Source: Aurelia coerulea (taxonomy: Eukaryota > Cnidaria > Scyphozoa > Semaeostomeae > Ulmaridae). From it: DNA of 64,000 bases. Location: the NCBI GenBank assembly GCA_039566865.1, contig CM076949.1, positions 23,226,501 through 23,290,500 of the forward strand, read 5' to 3'. Shown piece by piece: positions 36,124 to 47,144 of the stretch; position 1 is the stretch's first letter, and the number at the start of each line of letters is the position of its first letter. A model generated the notes under the pieces. That model was given only the letters and a program-made list of their open reading frames with translations, ran no database searches and was not told the DNA's origin. The translations under genes were made by a program, and so were the position numbers.

Positions 36124-39100
36124 TATCATCATCATCATCGTGAGGCTTCGGCAGTCGCCGAATTCATGCTTTACTATTTTTCTATTTGTAGGTATTTGCA
36201 ACGACTGACAGAACTAAAAAACACAAGGTATGCTTTGCAAAATGTTTGTTGGTGAATCTTATGGCAAAACTGTTGCCTGTTCTTTCTTTTCTTTCTTCCA
36301 AGAATCCAAAGATAGTTTTAAGAAAGGAGTAGAAAATCAGGAACAACGCAACACGACAAAAAGCAAAAGTCATTATAGTACGATTCATAACGATGAATAT
36401 ATAAATCACCAAAGTTTCATCGTTCCACTTATTCATTTATTCTTTATTTATTTTATTTTAAAATTATTTACCCAGGGCTACAATTCAGTTTAAGTAACTG
36501 TTTTACAATATACCCTGCAACTAAGAATAAAATAACCTAATGGAAATATTTAGGGTTATCCATGCAGGACTTCTTCAGGGCTGTTATAACAGAAAGATTC
36601 CAAAGCCAGAGAGCTTCCCTTACTCTTGTTCGCTGTCGCTAGCATTTGAAAAATTCGACGAATTTCTACTGGATATATAAAGATAGTGCTCCACTCAGAC
36701 TCTTGCAGGATAGCTAAAATGCTGCTCTAATTTGTTCTAGGGAATTAGTGCATTTCTCGTCCCAATGCCGACAGAAGGCCTAACCCTTGGAAAGAAGGAA
36801 GACAAGCTGGGTATAAGAGGAAGTTCAACTTGTCAGCTGATCTTTGAAGACTGCAGAATTCCAAAAGAAAATCTTCTTGGAGAACCTGGCTTTGGCTTCA
36901 AAATTGCAATGGTATATGTTTTTTGTATATTTATGTCATTTCGTTGTCTCCTGAACAGTATATCTTTTCCCCTACTTTTGCTTCAAGTTAAACCAATAAA
37001 ACGTTTATTCAATTAATGTATGTTTGTTCCTAACACAGCAAAACACGTCTAAAAATTCTGAATCACCTGGTTTATCTGAGTTAGAAATTCTTCCGGTACA
37101 CACAGAAAAAATGCACGCCGTTTGAAAGGCTACTGCGCCCTAAATATAATGCCAATGATATTTTGCAATATCTAATTGAAAAGGCAACATGTTCAATTAT
37201 TTTTAGAATTTTTCCTGGCTGAAATCGGTCACTCCGTTCATATTTTACAAGGGATCTTCTCGAAAAAGTCCCTTTGAGAAACCTTCAAAGCGTGCTAATA
37301 TCACGAGCAAATGTTCTTAATATTTCTACCTTGCAGTGATGACTTGAACACGCTTTAGCACGTGCTTTCCTCCTGGCAGGATGCGAAAGTCTTCCTCCTG
37401 GTATGAAAAACTTATTCAGGAGGATTTCATTCTCTCAAGAGGACAAAATGTATGCGGAAATATGTACGTAAATGTCATTATTGTTAGGGAGGAAAACAAA
37501 GGAAATTTTCGTCGTTGTTTTCACCAATTTTTACAGGTTTTTGAAAGCTGTTTGATGCGGAAAATCTCCCATATCTACGGGAAGGAATGACCGATTAAAG
37601 CTGGGTAAATTGTTTTATATAATTGAACATATCGGCAATGAAACAAGGCAGTTTTCAATACTATTACTCTGATATCCAGGGAGCAATATCTTTCAAACTT
37701 CAGGCGTTTTTTTAACTCACCCATCGTAATTAGTTACTGTTGTTGCAATGATTATATTGACGTGTCTTTTCCAGATGACATTGGATGCTGGCAGGATAGG
37801 TGTTGCTGGACAAGCCCTTGGCATAGCTCAGGTATTTACTTTCACCAATTGTAATATTTGGTAAGGATCAAAAGAGGATAAATTACTCTGTCCTTGCAAA
37901 CCTTTATGAAAAAAGTATGGCAAGTTGCTTTGTTTCAACCACGTTTTTTGCTAATTTCGGTTAGTGAAATTATCAAAATTTATCTCTGCGTTGAAATCCC
38001 CGAGAAACAGATGCTATGGAACGTATTTCGATTCATTTCTCCGTGAACAAGTATTTTTGCTAGGGCAATTGCAGATTCAGAAGATCCTCAAGAAATACAC
38101 ATTTTCATATGAAATTTGGTTAAATATCTGCTACCTGGATTAGAACAGCTCGTATTGTTCCATAACAATTTGGTTAGTATTGCAGATTTTGTTGAATTAA
38201 AAAGGCTCCTTCCTGGCTTCACCAAATACAAAAACTTTAGGCTAATGAATTTATGGCAAATTTTTTTGGGGTAAAATTTTACGGAAATTTTTCACGGAAT
38301 TTCGGACGTTTTTACAGAAAATTTGGACGACTAATAACGATATGATTACAGTTCATTTTGCTTGTTTTACATTAATTAACAAAGTCATACATTTATATAT
38401 CGTGCTTTATGTAAAATCTCCAAAGGGTTCCTGGTAAGTCATTTCCACAAACGATTATCGTTTCAGCAACATAGGATTTCTTTCACTAGTTATCACTCTC
38501 AACACAACCCTTTTCAATGCAAAACATTTCACAAGCAAGACATTACGCCTTTTCAAACAGCAAAAATGCTTTACTGGGACTGTTCTATGCTGCGAAGAAT
38601 TTCAAAAACTATTATTTCGGACGACGAAAAGTTTCGGACGTTGAAATTCCCGGACGTTTGAAGTGTCTGAAAATATCAAAATTTTTGGCGTTTAATATTC
38701 TTCTTTCAAAGTCAGATGCAAATAATTTTACTTGCCTTTTTATGAAGCAAGCATAGGGCTTAAATCTTTCAATTCTTTAAAAAGGTGGGTGTAAAATTCT
38801 ATTCTATGTTTCCTTTGAAATGAATGGTTTGAAAGGAACTTATAGTATTTTGCTGTAAATCTCCCGTTGAAATTTTTTGATATCTTAATTTTTTCAAAAT
38901 GGTGGCAATTTAATGATTTTTGAAAAAATCGATGGAAAATTTTGAAAACATTTAAATCATCGTAAATCCTAAACCAAAGGAGGAAAAATCATTTAACTTT
39001 CGAGAAAACCATAGTTTAGGAAAGCCTACAATATGGTGACAAGCAGAAATCAGTATCTTCTCTGGTTTAGGATTTAGACATTTGATAACGTCATAGCCTC

Positions 39101-42100
39101 AAATTTGATAAATGCCGCCATTTGGAAACTAGTCAAGATATCAATAAATTTCCACAGCAGATTTACAGCAAAAATGCTAAGTTCCTTCGAATCCATTGAA
39201 TTCAAAGAAAACTGTAATAGAATTTTACACTTTAAAGATTTGAGCCCTATGTTTATGAAGCATTTGATTGTCTGTTATAGGCTTCCCTCGATGTGGCTGT
39301 AGATTATGCAGAAAAGAGGCTGGCATTTGGTGTCCCTATTTCAAAGCAGCAGGCTATTCAAGTAAGTAATTGAATAAAAGAACATGGGTGTTGCATGAAT
39401 TGGAATTTGGATTGCGTTTTATCACCTAGCGATAGTCTCCCTTACATAATATATATTCCAATTCTTTCAAGAGGTCGGTGTAAAATTCTATGACCTATGT
39501 CTTTGAATAACTGTATAAGGGAAGTTCAGATGCAAAAAAGACAAGATATTTAGCACACTGAGGCCTTTCTGACTTGTGTCTTCATCAGAGTGTGACTTAC
39601 AAAACTAAAACTACATAACTTTGAATAAATTGGCGTGAAAGAAACTTAGCTATGCTATAAGTGTGTGGCATAAGTAATGTCATAAAAGCCCTGAAGAAGT
39701 CCTGCATGGCAAGACGAAATATTGGCAAAAGATTAATTCATACATTTGCTGTTGTTTTTTGTCATATTTCGGTGTTTCTGCCTACAAATTTATTCATGTG
39801 ACATAAGCTACTTGTTCTACGCTTTTTACAGTTTTTGATTTTACGTGGAAATGTAGCACTGTTTTTAATGCTTGTTTTGTGTTCTTAGATGAAAATTGCT
39901 GATATGGCTTTGAAGCTTGAAAGTGCAAGACTTCTGACGTGGAAAGCTGCTTTACTGAAAGATGCAAATAAAGACTTTACAAAGGTAAATAACGTTTTGT
40001 ATGTATGATATTTTTACTGCGAAAACAAAATTGTAAGAATCTGCCGAGTGAATGAAAATGACGATCTCCGTTTGAAATGCCAATGCTTCCTGGAAGTAAA
40101 GACGATAATATTGGGGAGCATGTTATTTAATTATGGAAATATTCAAATCCATTTTGAAATTACCTGATTGAAATCGGCCATTTTGTTCTGAGATTGTGAG
40201 GGATATGCTCGAGAAAGCGCCTTCAAGAAACCTTAAAACAGGCCTAAGATCACAAGCAAATTTTGCAATACTTCTTCTTTGCAATACAGCAATGACTCCA
40301 ACGCATTTCAGCACGTGTAGGATAAAATCACCCAAAAGGTTGTTGCCATGCTCCCAACGATGACACTTTCGTCCTCCCAGAGGGATAATTCGTTGATAAA
40401 AAGTCATCGCTGTAAGGTTAAAAATTTGATTGTGATTTTAAGCCTGTTTTGAAAGTTTCTTGAAGGGCTTTTCTTGAGAAAATCCCTGATGATTTAAGAA
40501 CGAAGCAGCTGATTTCAGTCAGATAAATTTTTTAGATTTATTTGAACATGTCCACCGTTGAATGATATGTTACCTAATATTATGTCTCGTTCAATTCCTA
40601 CCCTGACCATCCCCCCCGGGCAGCCCGGGGGTCAACAAAAATTCCTTGCTCAAATGCCCGGGGGCCGTGGAAAAATTGATGGTCAAATGCCCGGGGGCCG
40701 GGCACTGAAAAAATGCTATATTCCCAGTTACTGTATAAGCAAAAGCTCTTGTTCTTGCCAAATGCTCCTCAAATGCCCGGGGGCCAAGGAAAAATTGATG
40801 GTCAAATGCTCGGGGGCCGGGCACTGAAAAAATGCTATATTCCCAGTTACTGTATAAGCAAAAGCTCTTGTTCTTGCCAAATGCTACTCAAATGCCCGGG
40901 GGCCAAGGAAAAATGTACGATCAAATGCCCGGGGGCCAGGAAAATTTTTTTGCAAATGCCCGGGGGTGTCCCGGTGGGATGGTCAGGGTAGGAATTGAGA
41001 CATTATTGCTTCGATATCCAGGGAGCAGTGGCCTTTCAAACGAGATTTGTTTTGTTTTACTCTCCCGGTATTGCATTCACACTGTGTCGTTGACTGTAAA
41101 ACGTTACCCCTTATTATCGCATTACTTTGCATATAAAAAAGCTGACCAAAGTGTGCCTTTTTTCTAATAATTTTCGTTTTAAATCCTCACACGTGTTTTT
41201 GTTCCTTAGGCCAATCAAAAATCTTTATTTTTTCTGTCATTTTCATTTAATATATACACTATCATTTTCATTTACTATATACACACAAATTAATCCTCTA
41301 GTAATTTAAGATATGTAACGTCAATTGACAGTGACAGAAACTTTAAGAATAAAAACCAACAGCCCTAAGAATCTTAACCATTGCTGTTCTTCCAGGGAGT
41401 TGTGTTTGAAAGCCTAGCTCTTTCTATGCGTTTCAAGTTGTTTTTTAAAACGATCTTGTGTCGGTAGCTCACGAATTTTGGCAGGTGTGTCATTCCATAA
41501 CTTGAGAGCTGCGTAATCCTGTCCTATATCTAGGGATCTGGAAATTGTTACAGTGCCTTGCAGGTCGAGAGGAAAGATCTCGGTTAGTATTTGTCCCATA
41601 GGCTTTCAGGTCATAGTCTCTTCATAATCTTGTAGATTATGACATTCCGATTGGAACGGAAAAGATTTTTGCTTGTATCAGGTTTGGAATGATCTGTGCA
41701 CAGGTAACGGGGAAAAATTTGTATAAAAGTAACAAGTACCTCCATCTTTACTTCAGTGTTTACTAAATTTGCTGATTTTGTCTAGATTCATTTAGGCCAA
41801 CCACGACAATGTTTTTGAGTGGAAACCGGAACTGTTTGTATCACAAACATTGTCGTGGTTGGCCTAAATGAATTTAGACAAAATTAGCAAATTTAGTAAA
41901 CACTGAAGTAAAGATGGAGGTACTTGTTACTTTTACAAAAATTTTTCCCCGTTACCTGTGATCTGTGTTGAGTTTTGTCGATTTTTTACCTTCAAGGAAG
42001 CAGCGATGGCAAAGCTTGCAGCATCCGAAACAGCAACTTACAACGCACATCAGGTATATTGTTGTCTTTGTAATTTCTTGTTATTCCTTGAAAATTTAAA

Positions 42101-43378
42101 ATATAGATTTTGATCTCGTTTTTTAAAGCCATGCTCACTGAATTCTATTGATTTCTGTTCGGCACTCTTGAAACAACTTCAGGATAGATAATAGCCCATT
42201 TCAAGAAGATTAGGGAGAGCGGTTTGTTCTGGTAAAGGGCGGACATAAGCCTGGTAAATGGCGGACACAAGTCTGGTAAATGGCGGACACAAGTCTGGTA
42301 AATGGCTGGCACGGAGCTTCTACGAATGATAGATTTCCCTCCAAATAACTGTTGGCTTTCAGTTCATTGTTGAAATTAACTTACCCTTGCTTGAGAAATT
42401 ATTTTCTAAAGGGTAGCCAGAAGGATGTCCCATGACTCATATGCCTCGTAATGAAAAGGAGACCTCACCTGAAACAGCTTTGGCGGGAAAGTATTCATCA
42501 TTTCCTTCGAAGTTGTTTTATTTTATATTTTATTTCACCAGTGATTATCGCCAATGAGCTTGCTAGACCCCGTGTGTTATTAGCCTTGAGGTCCGGCTCG
42601 CCAAGGAATAGCAAGAAAAGAGAAAAGGAGGCTTATCTCAGGCTAGTGTGTTGTATGCTAAATCATATTTTGGTAATTGGATACCTTCTGTTTCCCAAAA
42701 TTTATCACCGCCCTCCGTTGGCTTCTTCAGCGAGTCTTCGATGTCAACGAAAACGAACTTTGACTCTAGCAGCTTCTAGCAGACTTACCTGCATAGAAGT
42801 TTTCCCTTCTATTTCCCAAAATTTATCACCGCCCTCCGTTGGCTTCTTCAGTGAGAAGTCTTCGATGTCAACGACAACGAACTTTGAGCAGCTTCGAGCA
42901 AACGACCTAATGTAATTTGTATCGCGCAAAAAGATTATTGCACAGAAGTTGTAAACTTTTTTGGGTCAAAGGAACATTTTTCTAAGTATTACCAACTAGT
43001 TTTTTCATGTTCGAATCCCGGAATTCGGAATTCTGAATTCTGGAACGTTCAACATCTGTGCTTTCGACCAGATAGCTTAGGCCATATCCAAGTAGTCATC
43101 TCAACTTAAAGTTAGATCATGAGTCGTAGTTGTAGCGCTATATACAAGTTCAGGCGAGGAGCGAAACTGCGACGATGTAATGAGCCTACGCAACGGAGTG
43201 AAAGAGCTCTTTTCCAATATTTCAGGCTATACAAATACTTGGTGGTATGGGTTACGTCACTGATATGCCGGCAGAGAGGCATTACAGGGATGCAAGGATC
43301 ACAGAAATATACGAGGGCACAAGCGAAATTCAGAGACTCGTTATTGCTGGAAAAGTACTCAAAGAATATGCTTCTTAA
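31053..43378 (+). CDS. ACADS: Short-chain specific acyl-CoA dehydrogenase, mitochondrial, complete, 11 exons
   Basis: FAD enzyme of mitochondrial beta-oxidation; it oxidises butyryl-CoA-type short acyl-CoAs to trans-2-enoyl-CoA and passes electrons to ETF. Exons: 31053-31304, 32461-32610, 33298-33409, 34910-35025, 36192-36227, 36741-36911, 37775-37831, 39281-39361, 39889-39984, 41997-42053, 43226-43378. The 1281 nt give 426 residues; human SCAD has 412. The first ~44 residues are rich in R/K and hydroxyl residues and low in acid, as expected of a matrix targeting peptide. Family blocks follow: [80 protein letters not shown] and IFEDCRIP. Glu406 in [12 protein letters not shown] is the catalytic base position of this family. 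All introns are GT-AG. An in-frame TAG at 31032 precedes the ATG, which has G at -3. AATAAA follows at 43435. Confidence 0.97.
31305..32460 (+). other. ACADS intron 1
   Basis: No exon recognised. A short AAGAAACT-rich block at about 32163-32260 resembles the ends of MITE family C. The 31694-32083 minus-strand open frame has no recognisable features. Confidence 0.5.
33619..33921. mobile_element. 303-bp CCTTGTA-repeat MITE, copy 2
   Basis: Same length and orientation as 13314-13616, with about six base differences by eye. The ends CCTGTACGAAAATACAAGG and CCTTGTATTTTTGTACAGG are intact, but the flanks read AG rather than TA. It lies in ACADS intron 3. Confidence 0.85.
34353..34873. repeat. Long-inverted-repeat element, family A, intact ends
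   Basis: It starts CATAGGTTCCAAATCTT and ends with the exact complement AAGATTTGGAACCTATG. The arms continue through AAAAAGGTGGGTGTAAATTT. The right end is 36 bases upstream of ACADS exon 4, so the acceptor region follows the element almost directly. The preceding 100 bases repeat a GGAACCTATT-type motif. Confidence 0.85.
35187..35607. mobile_element. hAT-like MITE
   Basis: The ends CATGGGCAGATCC and (complement) CATTGGCGGATCTAG are inverted. AGCCAATT flanks exactly on both sides (35179-35186 and 35608-35615). It lies in ACADS intron 4. Inside are paired blocks of GTATGAAGAGAAAA and a CAGTTGCCCC-rich right end. Confidence 0.85.
35692..35727. repeat. TTTG microsatellite
   Basis: About nine TTTG-type units, slightly interrupted, in ACADS intron 4. 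Confidence 0.85.
36043..36139. repeat. CAT/ATC trinucleotide microsatellite
   Basis: More than 30 ATC units with one ATT interruption, about 50 bases upstream of the 36-nt ACADS exon 5. Apparent poly-histidine coding is only a reading of this array. Confidence 0.95.
37085..37735. repeat. Foldback family B copy
   Basis: Two arms pair around a centre with TCCTCCTGG repeats near 37370-37400. The right half contains GGGAAGGAATGACCGATTAA and ATTGAACATATCGGCAATGA. It ends about 40 bases before ACADS exon 7. Confidence 0.7.
38752..39251. repeat. Long-inverted-repeat element, family A, with probable 11-bp duplication
   Basis: It starts CATAGGGCTTAAATCTT and ends AAGATTTGAGCCCTATG, an inverted pair with one mismatch. 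TTTATGAAGCA follows directly at 39252-39262 and occurs at 38739-38749 on the left, two bases from the element. Arms of about 200 bp and a 9- to 11-bp duplication suggest a Mutator-like origin. ACADS exon 8 begins 30 bases after the element. Confidence 0.85.
39450..39650. repeat. Partial family A copy interrupted by another repeat
   Basis: AGGTCGGTGTAAAATTCTAT and GACCTATGTCTTTGAATAA match the family A left end, which resumes near 39622 (TTTGAATAAATTGGCGTGAA). The block between, with GCACACTGAGGCCTTTC and CATCAGAGTGTG, matches one arm of the hairpin at 28724-28913. Confidence 0.65.
40035..41085. repeat. Foldback family B copy split by a nested element
   Basis: The left part runs to about 40583 and the right resumes at about 41002 with ATTATTGCTTCGATATCCAG. 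The other copies have these parts contiguous. The centre carries TCCTCCCAGAGGGATAA. It lies in ACADS intron 9. Confidence 0.75.
40584..41001. mobile_element. Nested inverted-repeat element with CCCGGGGGCC tandem repeats
   Basis: The ends GTCTC, a short spacer, AATTCCTACCCTGACCATCC and the complementary right end GGATGGTCAGGGTAGGAATT then GAGAC. ATTAT flanks both sides (40579-40583 and 41002-41006), and removing the element restores the family B sequence. A unit of about 119 bp is repeated about twice, with many CAAATGCCCGGGGGCC blocks. Confidence 0.88.
41215..41698 (-). mobile_element. LINE remnant: RT protein C-terminus
   Basis: The minus-strand frame 41414-41599 reads [20 protein letters not shown] then [12 protein letters not shown] and a stop, equivalent to the tail of the LINE at 20420-20796. 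Coding-like sequence continues upstream on the minus strand ([12 protein letters not shown]) until it meets the hairpin insertion at 41699. Confidence 0.75.
41699..41960. mobile_element. Near-perfect hairpin MITE
   Basis: The arms 41699-41814 and 41845-41960 (116 bp each) are almost perfect complements around a 30-base loop. The ends are CACAGGTAACGGGGAAAAAT and ATTTTTCCCCGTTACCTGTG. ATCTGTG occurs on both sides as a 7-bp duplication. It sits 36 bases before ACADS exon 10 and interrupts the LINE remnant. Confidence 0.88.
42229..42310. repeat. Minisatellite, 22-bp unit
   Basis: About 3.5 copies of CTGGTAAATGGCGGACACAA-type units in ACADS intron 10. Confidence 0.85.
42687..42901. repeat. Direct tandem duplication, ~75-bp unit
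   Basis: The block beginning TTTCCCAAAATTTATCACCG and running through CCCTCCGTTGGCTTCTTCAG to ACGAACTTTGA occurs twice, offset by about 120 bases. A 154-codon open frame (42451-42915) over it is not gene-like. Confidence 0.8.
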
Positions 43379-43434
43379 ATTCAACTGCAATGTTTATTTC
43401 CTTTTCGCTTTTATTTCTCAATTTTGTGCCATGT

Positions 43435-43440
43435 AATAAA
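43435..43440 (+). promoter_or_regulatory. Poly(A) signal of ACADS
   Basis: Canonical AATAAA, 57 nt after the ACADS stop codon. Confidence 0.75.
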
Positions 43441-43590
43441 TTTGTAAAAGATATCTTTTGAATACCGAATCAGATATTTTCGTTGCCTACACTGTCTTTT
43501 CAGGGCCTGATTACATGAGAGCAGGGCTGGCCCTATTATCCGAGGTGGGCAATTTTGGGTGAGATCCCTTTGTCAATAGGAAAAATTATA

Positions 43591-44184
43591 CCGGATGTCC
43601 CAAAATGATATATTATTGTTTGATTGCTTACATGTCCAAAACAAATGAACCGATTTACAAAAAGTTTGTTTCATTTGATTGCCTAACAACGGCTGAATTG
43701 CATTTAAAGATGTTGGTTGCGGTTTTACCAAGGCGTTTTCATGTCGAAAAGAAGATCGATAAACTTGCTCAAATCCAAGCCTTAGATGTCATGAGAAAGA
43801 AACGGCCTATTTTTCCAGTCAGCATTTTAGATGTGATACAAAAGGCTGAAATCGTATTCGTATTAACTGAACTCAGTATTAACTGAATTCCTATTCTCTG
43901 AACGCCAAATATTCTAGGAACGACACGTAAGTTCAGCCTTTAGCATCACATCTGACGACTGGCAAAGAAGGCCGTTTCTTTTTTATGCTATCTAAGGCTT
44001 GAATTTGAGCAGCTTTATCGATCTTCTTTTCGACATGAAGAAATCGGCCTAAACCACAGCCAACATCCTCAAATACAATTTAGCCTTTCAGCAATTGGAT
44101 AAAATAAAGCTTTTGAAAATCGGTTCATTGGTTATGAATATATTAGCAATCAAACGATAATACATCATTTTGCGACACCCCCGG
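43591..44184. mobile_element. Foldback element with CCGG-GTC ends
   Basis: The left end CCGGATGTCCCAAAATGATA is preceded by TA; the right end is CATCATTTTGCGACACCCCC then GG. The arms pair over most of their length (ATTGTTTGATTGC with GCAATCAAACGATAAT; GAAACGGCC with GGCCGTTTC). The GTCCCAAAA ends link it to the mariner-like elements at 14789 and 52817. Confidence 0.8.
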
Positions 44185-46622
44185 TGTAGTAAATCTAAAT
44201 CGCTGTTGTTATATGGTAAGTAGGCCAGCTCTGGCAGCTAGTAGCCCAGACTCTGCTCGAAGGGATGAAATAACAACGTTATTATTATGTAATCGCTTGA
44301 CAGAACTGAAAACAGGGCTAGGACAGGGCTGGCTTCCCAGTATTTTTACTGAACATGCACCAAGCAGCCATAATTTGATTTTCCCTCCAAAATTACTTCA
44401 CAGCCCAGGGGTGAATTACTCCATGTAAGCATGTGCAAGATTCATCCCTGTTTACTGAAGCGGCCATCCTATTAGAAGAAACTCAAACTGGATACGTTTT
44501 ACATAGGAAAATGGGCCTTTATTGTTGGTCACATCGAATCTTCCTAGGACCCATTGTCAAGGTAACATTTTCAAATAAAAACTGCATCAAATAGCAGCTG
44601 TAAAGCTTTTAGTTGAGGACCTCTTTTGAAATAATACAAAAATAGACTGATTTGCAAAAGAATATAAGATGGAAGCACATGAAAATATTACGATTTTTTG
44701 CCAGGAATAATTGCGTGCTTTTGAAACAGCCAGAATATTGCGACCACATCAGCCCATAGCATTCTGTGGCATCAGTCTGGCTCCCTGGTGTCATTTTTTA
44801 CTGAAGGGACTTGGGTCGAAGGATACTCCATTTGCATCATAGTCTATCATAGGCGACTAGGTCTCAGGCTACGACTGCATCGTGCTGTGATTTGAAAACA
44901 GCATGTGTGTGTACGGAACTCAATTATGCAATATTCCGTTCGATTCCCGTTGTTATTCGATTTTGAGCAAGAGAGCTTGCGGTTAACACATACCATAGTC
45001 ACGACCATGCACAAACGCATAAAAACGCTTACATGGACAACGATGCTTTGCTTCTTCTGGCTGGTATAGTTTCCTGGAAGAGAAACCCTGGAACAATTGT
45101 CAGTCCTTTTGTTGTTAAAACTGGTTTTGACGTCATAGAGCTACGCATGCGCACAAGTGTTGCTGTGCCTTCCCCAAAATCAAAGGTCTGTTTGGTCATC
45201 GAGACTAACTGCCTGTCTGTGTCATATTGGGAGAGCCGTAAGTTTTTCTGCGAGGTGTGCTGAGATAAAGCGGATTGGCTGCAGCAGTAAATAACTCATT
45301 GTTATTATGCTGTCAATAATGCAATTGAAATACAACCAATCAAGCAATCAAGTGCCTGGACTTTTCAGACAGTTGCTAAAGTACCATAACCTACCTCATT
45401 CAGAAAGGGATGGGCCATTAGATTTGATTGATTCGGTAACGGGGGTTGCCTGATGCAAACTTTTTTGGAAGGAAACCTTTACTTGATACACGTGGAACAA
45501 TTACTTTGTAGTGCTGGAGAGGAGAGCTGAATTCAACCTTGCTCTTCCAAGTAATAATGATGGGAATATGATACAGGAAACAAGTGAAACTAAAGTATAA
45601 ATATGGTCACGATTTAGTACTTCTGTAATTTTTCCCATTACTAGAGTTTCTTAATTTTTTAGCGATCTTAGGCTTGAATTTCTTACAACAACAATAAATA
45701 CGTCATACGTGCACAATCAATTTTTACGAGAAACCGACCGAGTAGTACTGAGAAAAAATTAGTCAAGAAACTACAGCAAAATAGAAATCACTTTTTCAAA
45801 AGGGTACCATATCTCAACAAAGTCAGCCTGAGGTTGAGGTTTCTTAAAAAATGGTTTCTATTTTGCAGGATTTTAGTGTATTGATTTTATTGCAAGCTTG
45901 CACGAAATCATTGGCTTGAAAGTCCAACATATTTTTACTTTACTTTCATTTGTTTCTTGTACCATATTACTCGGAAGGGCTTCAAAAATCTTCATTTCGA
46001 AATTTTCAAGAGGGCACAAGAAGCAAGAAGTCAAAAATTGTTCTGGAACACGCAAGAAACTCGTAAGAAACTCGAAGGAAATTGTTTTTCATAGTAGAAC
46101 CAATGGTTCTGGACACTTGTTATAACAAAATAATTGAAATGAATTCATTTGATATTAGCCTATTAGCAAGCCCCTAGAAGTTTTGATATGGTCGATAGAA
46201 GGTCGTCGCAAAGTCTATACATAGACAAGTATTCGTATTTTTAAAATGAAACTCGAAAATAAGATACAGAACTTCCATTTCGCTTGAGTCAAATTGCAGA
46301 AAAAGCGATGGCTCTACTTCTACCAAAGATGGAAGCCAAAAAAGTTGCAGTGCAACAGACAGGCAACTGTTGGTGGGGGGGGGGGGTGAAAGTTTAAAAG
46401 CAAATTGTTTTCAAGGACAGAAAGCAAGAAGCAGCTTTAGAACCTTTTAATGAAGGAACTATCAAGGGACAAAGATGATTCTTTGCAAATGGAAAAACCA
46501 AGCTACATCCAGGCCAGACAATCAACAACAACAACCAACCAGGATATTTGGCATTCAACAGACAAGTGATACTTTGTTGCACCAAACTGCACCAAATTGG
46601 CTTATTACACAAAATGAGTTGC

Positions 46623-46646
46623 TCTGAAGATGCCCTTATGGGCGAA
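46623..46646 (+). other. Hammerhead-like CUGANGA-stem-GAAA motif (probably degenerate)
   Basis: CTGAAGA, one extra T, a GCCC/GGGC stem with TTAT loop, then GAAAC. This resembles the catalytic core of short hammerhead ribozymes carried by some retroelements. The extra base before the stem and weak stem I pairing argue against activity. Confidence 0.25.
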
Positions 46647-46958
46647 ACTAGTCACCACTGGAAAAGAAAGAGCGCAAAAGACCAAACAGATGCCTGTTTC
46701 TTCGAGTAGTGAGGCCCTCTTCTAACCGTACACTGTATATAAAAAAGATACGTGTGTAACTAAGAAAACGACTATTTTCTCCCCTGATTATTCCAGCGCC
46801 CTGATTTGTATCACATCGAACCATTTCCAACCCCCTGATTATTCTCATCCCCTCCCATTTATTCGGTACGTGATAGTACTTAAATTTGAGAAGTTCTAGG
46901 TTAATAACCTTACCCTTTAAGTAAAGAAAGTTAAATGTAATAGTCCAAATGATTAGTC

Positions 46959-47124
<166 letters not shown>

Positions 47125-47144
47125 AATGCTAAGATGCACTACCT

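Noticed and set aside
35974..36255. Open frame with long poly-histidine run
   Set aside because: It is a translation of the CAT microsatellite and reads through the ACADS exon 5 acceptor.
42451..42915. 154-codon open frame in ACADS intron 10
   Set aside because: It spans a tandem duplication, has no family signature, and lies inside an intron of a complete gene.
45033..45260. 2A-like ribosome-skipping motif (LLLLAGIVSWKRNPG)
   Set aside because: It lacks the required D-x-E-x-NPGP spacing and the frame is short; the likeness to LINE 2A leaders is probably chance or decay.
45640..45880. Fourth full copy of MITE family C
   Set aside because: AAGAAACT-type words and CAAGAAACTAC are present, but the terminal CACGTTTTT ends and TA flanks are not; kept only as a remnant.
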